Source of the DNA: Aurantiacibacter atlanticus
GTDB lineage: Bacteria > Pseudomonadota > Alphaproteobacteria > Sphingomonadales > Sphingomonadaceae
Direction: 5' to 3'
Length of the DNA stretch: 64,000 nucleotides
Assembly: GCF_001077815.2 (NCBI RefSeq)
Contig: NZ_CP011310.1
Location: 1,612,001 to 1,676,000, forward strand
A program made the translations under genes and the position numbers. Below are positions 9,398-16,004 of this stretch, in pieces. Position 1 is the first letter of the stretch; each line of letters begins with the position of its first letter. The notes beneath the pieces were generated by a model. That model did not search any database, was not told where the DNA came from, and worked only from the letters and a program-made list of their open reading frames with translations.

Positions 9398-10426
9398 TCA
9401 AACCTTTGTTGTCTTCTTGATCGCAAACATTCGCCTGAAAAATTGCGCACGCCTCCGCCATCCGACTGTATTGCCGCCAACCATCTTCGCGGCAGGCATA
9501 TCGAACAGCAAGGATACGACGGTAAATGCATACATCGTCCATTCGCGTCCGATTTGCCAAAACCGCCGCTTCACCTGTAATCTCGCCATCGGTCCTGCCG
9601 AAAAGCGACGTTGCGATGGGATGTCAAACAGATGCTGCAAAGTAAGCATTTGTGTCGATAACGCGCGCCGCGCTACTCCAGGATGGAAAAGCGGCAACAT
9701 ATTTTCCGAGACCAGTCCATCTGCATCCGCAAACATGTTTCGCAAATCGACGAGGTGCCTAAGATCGATTAGCCCACGCCAATAATCCCGCTCCTGTAGT
9801 TGGTCATGTGCAATCAGGATTGCTGCCTGCAATTCAGGCGAAGGCACTAAAACTGAAGCACCTTCAAAATCGGACTCTCGGCACAGCGCTTGAATGTCTT
9901 CATAGGTCCGTTCTCCTTGGAAGGTTCGTAGCCGGTAGTGAATATCGAGTCCGCCAACATCGCGATGTCGCTGCAAATTGATGCCATGCGTGGGCAATGT
10001 GCTTGATGGATATTCGGTAAAGCCGATCCTCCCGAGTGCCTCAATGGCAGCGTTCGCACTATCGTGCAGCAGCAGCAGGTCGATATCTGCGCAGAGCCTA
10101 CCAGCATGCGCGGAATGACCGGATGCGAGAAACGAAGCGCCCTTGATCAATATCGGGACAATACCACAATCAGAGAGCGTCTTGACTGCCTCAACGAGTT
10201 GTTGGCGCATCATCGTGTTGCGCAAGTGGGTGCGCTCTGCGATTAGAGTGACGAACTCCTTTACTTCGACTGGCACTTCATCGCTTTGATCCATTATGTC
10301 AGCCAGTGCAGGCGTTACTAATGTCCTGTTTGCCAATGCGAGGGTTTTCTCCCAATCGGTTCCCGGTAGGATATTGCCGTCGAGAGCGCTGCACAAGGCA
10401 AAGAAGGTCGCATGATCAGGTCGCAA
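9398..10426 (-). CDS. Nucleotidyltransferase family protein (NTP_transf_5-like)
   Basis: The 342-residue product resembles the NTP_transf_5 family of uncharacterised nucleotidyltransferases. The key block is PILIKGASF followed by RLCADIDLLL, the Asp-x-Asp pair expected to bind metal and nucleotide; a helical, Leu- and Arg-rich C-terminal half follows. It is the last gene of a three-gene minus-strand cassette, and its start overlaps the end of the kinase gene by 11 bases, which suggests translational coupling. Family members occur beside HPr-kinase-like genes in some lasso-peptide clusters, so a role in tailoring the small protein encoded upstream is possible. The substrate is unknown. Confidence 0.8.
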   Translation of the reverse strand: MRPDHATFFALCSALDGNILPGTDWEKTLALANRTLVTPALADIMDQSDEVPVEVKEFVTLIAERTHLRNTMMRQQLVEAVKTLSDCGIVPILIKGASFLASGHSAHAGRLCADIDLLLLHDSANAAIEALGRIGFTEYPSSTLPTHGINLQRHRDVGGLDIHYRLRTFQGERTYEDIQALCRESDFEGASVLVPSPELQAAILIAHDQLQERDYWRGLIDLRHLVDLRNMFADADGLVSENMLPLFHPGVARRALSTQMLTLQHLFDIPSQRRFSAGPMARLQVKRRFWQIGREWTMYAFTVVSLLFDMPAAKMVGGNTVGWRRRAQFFRRMFAIKKTTKV

Positions 10427-11570
10427 ATTGTTGACCCAGCAATTGGCCCGCCTCCGCCGCCTCGCGATAGGATAAACGCAGCGTTTCCGCCCTTTCTACT
10501 GTGGTAATCATCGCTGCGACATCACTCGCCGACGCCTTGCCCGAATGTGATTTGGCTTCACTGCACAAATGGCGCAGGCAATCGATTTTTGACCAGGGGG
10601 AAAGATGTGCGGATGCTCCGCTTCGATCAAGCTGGATGAGTGCGCTGATTTTCATTGGCTTTGCATGCTGCGGGTCCTGAAGCGGGAGATAATACACAAT
10701 CTCACCATCCTGACGCAGTTCTGGCTTCGGGTGCAATTCATCCCAAGTGGTTCCATCAATCATCGGCCAGCTCCCCCGCTTCAATGTCAGGGGTAGTGCC
10801 ATGGGCATCACCTCGCCGCTCTGCGTATTGAAAAGTGCGATATCGTCTCCACCCAGACGCAGGCCGTGCTGGCTGGCAAACATCGCAAGTGTCGATTTGC
10901 CAGCACCGGGCGGGCCCATTAGCAATATGGCGCGGTTCGCGACGACAAGACAGGCGCAATGAAAGGCAATGCCGGTGCTCAGGTCGAGTGCAGCTTCTAC
11001 AATGCTGAAGCGAAAGCTCGCTGCAAGAAGCTTTCGTGGGACCAGCCTTGCAGGTCGATCTGGCAGCTTGGCGATGCCAAGGTCACCCCACGCCCACGCC
11101 TTCGCCACAATTTTGGGAGTGAGTGTCTGGTGAAGGTGGCGATAGGAATCGAACCAATCCGAGTCGGCATCATAGGCTCGAAGTGTGATAGACGCATCGA
11201 TGAGAGGCAGGTTCGCTGTCGCAGCGGGCATCGACGGAGGCGCTTGCCTATCCTCGAACACATCAATCATGCCGGTAGAGGACCATTCGCAAAGCAAGCG
11301 TTCAAGTTCTGGACGTCCGCCGGCAAGCGATGGCGATATTTCATCGCACAGCGTTGTGAACGGAATAGGGGTGTCGAGCAGGGCAAGGATAGCTGCAGCC
11401 GATGAATTCGGCTGCAGTATCAACTGGCTCGCCTCTGAAAACACAATTGGTTTTCCATCGAATGCGGTAAAAGCGGCGCTTTCGCTAAGCCCTATCAGAG
11501 GCAGGGCCGATTGCAGCGCGGTCAATTCATCGTCATGGGGCAGGAAGTCAGCCAAGCAAACTATGTTCAA
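10416..11570 (-). CDS. PqqD-like domain fused to HPr-kinase-like kinase
   Basis: This 384-residue protein appears to have two parts. Residues about 25-105 look like a PqqD-type peptide-binding domain (FDGKPIVFSEASQL, then NSSAAAILALLD, where PqqD proteins carry a similar N-x-(S/T)-A-A stretch). Residues about 120-384 resemble HprK-related kinases: the Walker A motif GPPGAGKST is at 219-227 and RLGGDDIALFN follows at 238-248, where HPr kinases have their acidic metal-binding motif. The start is probably a TTG at 11570 overlapping the TGA of the small-protein gene, so translation would be coupled. No HPr/PTS gene is nearby, which fits a peptide or small-protein substrate better than HPr. The domain boundaries are my reading. 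Confidence 0.75.
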   Translation of the reverse strand: MNIVCLADFLPHDDELTALQSALPLIGLSESAAFTAFDGKPIVFSEASQLILQPNSSAAAILALLDTPIPFTTLCDEISPSLAGGRPELERLLCEWSSTGMIDVFEDRQAPPSMPAATANLPLIDASITLRAYDADSDWFDSYRHLHQTLTPKIVAKAWAWGDLGIAKLPDRPARLVPRKLLAASFRFSIVEAALDLSTGIAFHCACLVVANRAILLMGPPGAGKSTLAMFASQHGLRLGGDDIALFNTQSGEVMPMALPLTLKRGSWPMIDGTTWDELHPKPELRQDGEIVYYLPLQDPQHAKPMKISALIQLDRSGASAHLSPWSKIDCLRHLCSEAKSHSGKASASDVAAMITTVERAETLRLSYREAAEAGQLLGQQFAT

Positions 11571-11872
11571 GGACGCTGATTACCACCACCACGGCCATTT
11601 CCAGCACGACGGCCGGGATTTCCGGGGCCGGTTCCTGGTCCATCATTGATCGGCGGGTTTCCGGGAGGCGGCGGATCAATCCCATTGCCTACACCATTAT
11701 TACCCCGTGGGCCTCCTGATCCGGATCGCGCGATGGCGGGAGAGGAAAGAGACGTCGACAACAGAACAGTCATAACCGGCGGAACGGTAATCGAATACTT
11801 CCCGCAGGCGCTCAGAAAAGCCCTCCGATCACTTTGTTTCACGTCCTTAGCTTCATTTACAGAATCAACCAT
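11567..11872 (-). CDS. Gly/Pro/Asn-rich small protein with Tat-like leader, candidate modified peptide precursor
   Basis: The product is 101 residues. The ATG at 11872 is chosen for the strong AGGGGGAG site 8 bases upstream; a longer frame to 11926 lacks such a site. Residues 1-48 form a leader with a twin-arginine-like DRRAFL (15-20), a hydrophobic stretch and SSPAIA followed by RSG, which could be a signal peptidase site. Residues 49-101 are low complexity: Gly, Pro and Asn make up 37 of 53 positions, with six Arg and no Cys or Lys. The stop overlaps the kinase start. The leader-core layout and tightly linked kinase and nucleotidyltransferase suggest a substrate of those enzymes. A plain exported low-complexity protein is the alternative. 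Confidence 0.75.
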   Translation of the reverse strand: MVDSVNEAKDVKQSDRRAFLSACGKYSITVPPVMTVLLSTSLSSPAIARSGSGGPRGNNGVGNGIDPPPPGNPPINDGPGTGPGNPGRRAGNGRGGGNQRP

Positions 11873-12245
11873 GAGTTTAACTCCCCCTGGAAATGCGAAT
11901 AGATGCTGATTCGATGAGATATGCAAATTGAATCTGTCTTTAGTTGAGGCATTAAACCTAAATAGTCAGACGAACGCTTATCTCGTCTTTTGAAAGGTGC
12001 GCGCCAAATCTTGCTTGCGGCGTCATTGCCATGATCAGCGACGCGATTGTAACGCATCCCGGGCCACAACAAATTTGATTCCCTGCTGCTCTATACTGCG
12101 GTGCAGCACCAGCTGATCTTCCATCGCAAGAGTGACATCCAAGTGCTCGGAGACATCTCTGCGTGCCACAAATTGCTGACAAGTGATCCTGATTGCGGGA
12201 ATTTTACGGATGTAGGTGGCGCTTTTGATCGTGATGCAGCGCAGG

Positions 12246-12272
12246 TGTCACAATTGTTTCCAAAATGTCACA
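12246..12272 (+). promoter_or_regulatory. TGTCACA direct repeat upstream of TonB receptor
   Basis: TGTCACA occurs at 12246-12252 and again at 12266-12272. The copies are 20 bases apart, start to start, about two helical turns, as expected for a dimer or cooperative regulator on one DNA face. They lie about 170-195 bases before the receptor start. No regulator is identified. Confidence 0.25.
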
Positions 12273-12345
12273 CTACAGTCGTTCCGTATGTAACTTGTCC
12301 ATACAGTGATTGTGCGAGAGCATGTGTCGTGCTTTGTCGCATCAA

Positions 12346-12409
12346 GGAAGGAGGGTTAGGTTGCCAGGCAACAAAGACGGATGAATCCGCAAGTCCGGTG
12401 CCTCCTTTC
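12346..12409 (+). promoter_or_regulatory. Putative structured 5' leader of TonB receptor mRNA
   Basis: A 9-bp closing helix (12346-12354 with 12401-12409, one G-U pair) brackets two small hairpins: GTTG/CAAC at 60-63 and 69-72 of the 12300s, and CGGA/TCCG at 12378-12381 and 12386-12389. This gives a three-way-junction shape ending 33 bases before the receptor start. The closing helix's 5' strand holds AAGGAGG, which could mimic a ribosome site. It resembles no riboswitch I know, and structure by eye is weak evidence. Confidence 0.3.
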
Positions 12410-12442
12410 AGAGTATTTTCTCCCCCTTACCAGGAGTTTATT

Positions 12443-15400
12443 ATGTTTAATCGCAAGACCAAGGCCTCGCTCCTCGCGAGTTCCGTGATCTTCGGGTCGC
12501 TCGTCGCCACTCCAGTGGTGGCGCAGGACGATCCCACGATCGAGCCCGCCGCAGCTGAAGACGAATATATCGTCGTCACCGGTTCACGCATTCAGCGTCT
12601 TAATGTTGAAACAGCAGCGCCAGTTGCGGTTGTCGACGCTGAAGAATTCTCCTTGTCCGGTGCGGTGAACGTTGAAAACGTGATCAACACCCTCCCGCAG
12701 GTTGTACCAGGCTTCACGTCAAACTCTAACAATCCCGGCAACGGAGCATCCACGTTGAACCTTCGTGGCCTTGGCGAAGAACGCACTATGGTGCTGGTCA
12801 ATGGTCGTCGCTGGATGTTTTACGATGCCGATCAGATCGTCGATTTGAACACCATTCCGCAGTTCCTGCTGGAAGGTGTTGATGTTGTGACCGGTGGTGC
12901 TTCGGCCGTTTACGGTTCGGACGCACTTGCAGGTGTTGTAAACTTCCGTCTGCGTCACGTTGATGGCGTCGAAGTTGGGGGTCAATACTCGATCACCGAT
13001 CGTGGAGATGGTGAACGTTATCAGATTCACGGTGCGATCGGCACCGAATTTGCTGACGGTCGTGGCCGCGCAACAGTGTTCGGCGAATATTTCAACCGCA
13101 AGTCCATTTTTCAGGGTGAACGCGAATTCTCGAACTTCGCGCTGGGCGGTGAGACTTTCGGTCTCCCGCTGCAGCAGTTCGGCTCTTCGACTATCCCGCA
13201 GGGTCGCTTCAACGCACCTGGTTCGGTCGCCGTTGCGCCTGGTGCCGAAGATCTCAATGAAGATGGCATTTGCGACCCCGGTGAAGGCTGCTCCATTTTG
13301 GCCCAAGGTCTCGTCATCGACGATGCCGTCTTTGATGCGCCCGGCGTCGCTCGTGCTCGCGCAGGCGACACCTATAACTATAATCCGGCCAACTACTTGC
13401 AGCTCCCGCAGGAACGCTATCTGATCGGTGGCTACGCCGAATATGAAATCTTCGATGGCGTCGAAGCCTATACCGAAGTTTCTTTCGTCAACAATCGCAT
13501 TGCACAGGAACTTGCTCCCACGCCGGTAACCGGCACTTTCAATATAAATCTCGAAACTGCCGAGCCACTGTTCGATGATGCTACATTCGCAGCGCTTCAG
13601 CAATTGGACGCGAACGAGACGGTGGCTGCTGCACAACGTCAGGCATTTAATGATTCGCTTGGGTATTGTGGGCCGGGTGATACTCTGCCTGACGATCCCG
13701 ATGCGCCGGCCTGTTTCGGCCAGCTTGCGGGTGCCGCTCCGGGAGTGGTCAGCACCTCGCTGCAGCGTCGTATGCTGGAAACTGGCGCGCGTAACACTCT
13801 TGACGAGCGCAATGCATTCCGTGTCCTGGCTGGCCTGCGTGGTGATCTGGGCAGTTACATCAACTGGGATGCGTATTACATGTACGCCCGTACCCGTAAT
13901 GCCAACGTGCAAGACGGCAACATCTCACGTTCGGCCTTCCAGTCTGGCCTTGATGGTACCGGAACTCCGATTAATCCGTTCGGTGCCGGTACGCTAACCG
14001 ACGATATGGTGGACGCGGTTACTATCCGTGCTCAGAACGGTGATGTTTCAACGCTTGAAGTTCTGACCGGTTACCTTTCTGGCACGTTCGGTGACTTTGC
14101 TTTCGGCGATGCTGCTCCTATTGCCTTCGCTCTTGGTGGTGAATATCGCCGGGTTGCAGCGAGCTTCATTCCGGATACCGCGCTCGCATCGGGCGATGTT
14201 ATTGGCTTTAACGCCGGTAGCCCAACCGATGGCTCGTACAATGTGCACGAGATCTTCGCAGAGCTCGACATTCCACTTATCGAAACCGATTCGGGCCTCA
14301 GGTTGGATATCAACGGTGCAGCCCGCTATTCCGACTATTCGCTTGAGAACGTCGGCGGTGTATGGGCCTATGCTGGTGGTATCGAGTTCTCGCCAATGCC
14401 GGACATCAAGTTTCGCGGTCAGTACCAGCGTGCGGTGCGTGCACCCAACGTGGCCGAACTGTTTGGCGGTCAAGCGATCGGCTTCCCCGGCGCAAATGAT
14501 CCCTGTGGCAATGATGAATTCATCTCTGCTAATCCCGGTTCTGAAGCGATCTGTGTCGCTACGGGCGTGCCATCAGGCAATGTCGGTAACTCCGACGTTG
14601 TTCAGCTGGACACGCAGATTCCTGCATTGTTTGGCGGTAACCCGAACCTTCAGGAAGAAACTTCGGACTCGTGGAGCGTCGGCGTGGTCATCCAGCCTAC
14701 AGCCATTCCTGGCCTGACCATCACTGCGGACTATTTCGATATTGTGATCGAGGACACCATCTCGATCGCCGGTGGTAGTCTACAGGGCCTGATGGACCTG
14801 TGCTATGGCGACATTCAGGACATCTCGAGCCCAGTTTGTCAGCCATTTGTCGGCATCCGTAACGATGCTGGTGCCATTACGGTGGATGGTCCGCCTCTGG
14901 TTGCCGGTGTCAACATTGCCGAACTCGGCGTTTCGGGTATCGACCTTCAGGTGAACTACGGCATCGACATGCCCTTCTCGCTGTTCACCAATGGCGGTGT
15001 GTCTGACTTCAATATCGCATTCCTGGCTAGCTGGACCGAAAGTTCCTACTTCGTGCCGGTTCCAGGTCTCGACACCACAATTGAATGCGCAGGCGAGTTT
15101 GCGGGCCAGTGTGGTGAACCGACTGCGGCTTTTAAGTGGACCTCGCGTTTCAGTTGGGTTGATGGTCCGATGACAGTGTCGACTCGCTGGCGTCACCTGA
15201 GTGCTGTCGACGATGATGATAACAGCGTCGACTACGCCCAATTCAATGGTGTTGAGCGTATCAGTGCATATGACCTGATCGACGTCACCCTATCATATGC
15301 CTGGAATGATATGATTACGCTGTCTGTTGGTGTGAACAATCTGTTTGACACACTCCCAGGCACCCCAGAGTACGACGCGTCCGGTGTTGTGACCAACCGT

Positions 15401-15508
15401 CCCAATACGCTGCTGCTGGGTGATAACCAAGAACAGGCCAACACCTATCCGTCGACTTACGACGTGCTGGGTCGCGACTTCTTCGCATCGGTCCTGTTCC
15501 GCTTCTAA
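12443..15508 (+). CDS. TonB-dependent outer-membrane receptor
   Basis: This is a 1021-residue outer-membrane barrel importing an unknown substrate with energy from TonB. The ATG at 12443 is preceded by CAGGAG and gives a clear signal peptide ending VVAQ. A TonB-box-like EYIVVTGSR follows near residues 37-45, then the plug (NLRGLGEERTMVLVNGRR, AVYGSDALAGVVNF), a long beta-barrel, and the C-terminal Phe (SVLFRF) used by the barrel assembly machinery. Two acidic, Cys-containing insertions (around NEDGICDPGEGC and CGPGDTLPDDPD) look like extracellular loops and could bind metal. Codon use is strongly biased (many CGT Arg, GGT Gly), suggesting high expression. It is divergent from the small-protein/kinase cassette. 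Confidence 0.95.
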   Translation: MFNRKTKASLLASSVIFGSLVATPVVAQDDPTIEPAAAEDEYIVVTGSRIQRLNVETAAPVAVVDAEEFSLSGAVNVENVINTLPQVVPGFTSNSNNPGNGASTLNLRGLGEERTMVLVNGRRWMFYDADQIVDLNTIPQFLLEGVDVVTGGASAVYGSDALAGVVNFRLRHVDGVEVGGQYSITDRGDGERYQIHGAIGTEFADGRGRATVFGEYFNRKSIFQGEREFSNFALGGETFGLPLQQFGSSTIPQGRFNAPGSVAVAPGAEDLNEDGICDPGEGCSILAQGLVIDDAVFDAPGVARARAGDTYNYNPANYLQLPQERYLIGGYAEYEIFDGVEAYTEVSFVNNRIAQELAPTPVTGTFNINLETAEPLFDDATFAALQQLDANETVAAAQRQAFNDSLGYCGPGDTLPDDPDAPACFGQLAGAAPGVVSTSLQRRMLETGARNTLDERNAFRVLAGLRGDLGSYINWDAYYMYARTRNANVQDGNISRSAFQSGLDGTGTPINPFGAGTLTDDMVDAVTIRAQNGDVSTLEVLTGYLSGTFGDFAFGDAAPIAFALGGEYRRVAASFIPDTALASGDVIGFNAGSPTDGSYNVHEIFAELDIPLIETDSGLRLDINGAARYSDYSLENVGGVWAYAGGIEFSPMPDIKFRGQYQRAVRAPNVAELFGGQAIGFPGANDPCGNDEFISANPGSEAICVATGVPSGNVGNSDVVQLDTQIPALFGGNPNLQEETSDSWSVGVVIQPTAIPGLTITADYFDIVIEDTISIAGGSLQGLMDLCYGDIQDISSPVCQPFVGIRNDAGAITVDGPPLVAGVNIAELGVSGIDLQVNYGIDMPFSLFTNGGVSDFNIAFLASWTESSYFVPVPGLDTTIECAGEFAGQCGEPTAAFKWTSRFSWVDGPMTVSTRWRHLSAVDDDDNSVDYAQFNGVERISAYDLIDVTLSYAWNDMITLSVGVNNLFDTLPGTPEYDASGVVTNRPNTLLLGDNQEQANTYPSTYDVLGRDFFASVLFRF

Positions 15509-15538
15509 GCGAACTGACCAAGCGATTATCGCTTAAAG

Positions 15539-15573
15539 ACGGGCGGGGGACTTCGGTCTCCCGCCCGTTTTTT
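15539..15573 (+). terminator. Intrinsic terminator of TonB receptor gene
   Basis: A 13-bp stem (nine perfect outer pairs ACGGGCGGG / CCCGCCCGT, then four inner pairs including one G-U) closes on a TTCG tetraloop and runs into a T-tract. It lies 30 bases after the receptor stop. A smaller repeat, AAGCGA TTA TCGCTT, sits just before it at 15520-15534. Confidence 0.93.
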
Positions 15574-15646
15574 ATTATCTTGCAAGAATAGAATTGGGCA
15601 GGGCAGGCACGCTGCTCGCAGCGGGCAGGCCTGTTTAAGTTGCCAG

Positions 15647-16004
15647 TCAGTCCAGAAACTCGCACTCTGCGATCAATGGAACTCTGATTATCTGATCGCG
15701 ATTTCCTGCTGTCTGCGCAGCTAGCTCGTACGAAACGATGCGTCCTAGCTCGTTTTCCGCTTGCCCGACAATTTTGTCCAGGATCGATGCCACTTGTGCG
15801 GGTGCATCATCGCACTTCAGGTGCGGGGTCTGATGTTTCGCGCATCACGTGCCAGCGACTTGGCAAATGCTTTCCAGGCTTCGCCACGCACATGATCAAC
15901 GCTGCGCCAGCTTTCCGGTGGGCAGCCGCCGCTTTTGCTGCGGACATCACCGTGCCGTTGCCAAAAGTGTTCCAGACATCATGCACATTTCTGTCGGTCA
16001 TGTG
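15647..16004 (-). pseudogene. Possible frameshifted remnant gene
   Basis: Reading the minus strand downstream of the TPR/oxygenase gene, protein-like sequence appears in three frames in turn. Frame one starts at the ATG at 16004 and stops at 15807. Frame two holds EAWKAFAKSLARDARN around 15850-15895. Frame three is open from 15844 to a stop at 15647 and reads like a normal soluble C-terminus (VASILDKIVGQAENEL, then RVPLIAECEFLD). The segments join into one plausible gene if one or two small indels are allowed. I do not recognise the family. Real decay, a sequencing error or chance are all possible. Confidence 0.35.
15807..16004 (-). CDS. Small ORF overlapping the oxygenase stop
   Basis: A 65-codon frame begins with an ATG in an ATGA overlap with the TPR/oxygenase stop, and AAAGG lies 6 bases before it, so translation start is believable. 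The product (MTDRNVHDVWNTFGNG, then an Ala-rich stretch) matches nothing I know. Because protein-like sequence continues in other frames to 15647, it may be just the 5' part of a broken gene, listed separately. Confidence 0.35.
   Translation of the reverse strand, partial: HMTDRNVHDVWNTFGNGTVMSAAKAAAAHRKAGAALIMCVAKPGKHLPSRWHVMRETSDPAPEVR

Larger units (their letters stand above)
11873..12442. other. Divergent intergenic region, cassette/TonB receptor
   Basis: These 570 bases separate the small-protein gene from the receptor gene. The receptor frame is open upstream to 12101, but that extension has no signal-peptide character and lacks coding-like composition. I see no gene here. The receptor-proximal half holds a direct repeat and a structured-looking leader, listed separately; the rest shows nothing I can name. 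Confidence 0.5.

Noticed and set aside
12101..12442. Upstream extension of the TonB receptor frame
   Set aside because: It is open but lacks signal-peptide features; the ATG at 12443 with CAGGAG and a signal peptide is far better.
12300..12442. Cobalamin riboswitch before the TonB receptor
   Set aside because: The B12-box consensus is absent and the region is too short, so only a generic structured leader is claimed.
12719..13912. Long 397-codon minus-strand frame
   Set aside because: It lies entirely inside the TonB receptor gene, has no ribosome site and its composition is the expected shadow of the plus-strand gene.
9398..15508. Classical lasso-peptide cluster
   Set aside because: No asparagine-synthetase-like cyclase, transglutaminase-like protease or lasso precursor with a core Gly and acidic residue at the expected spacing was found.
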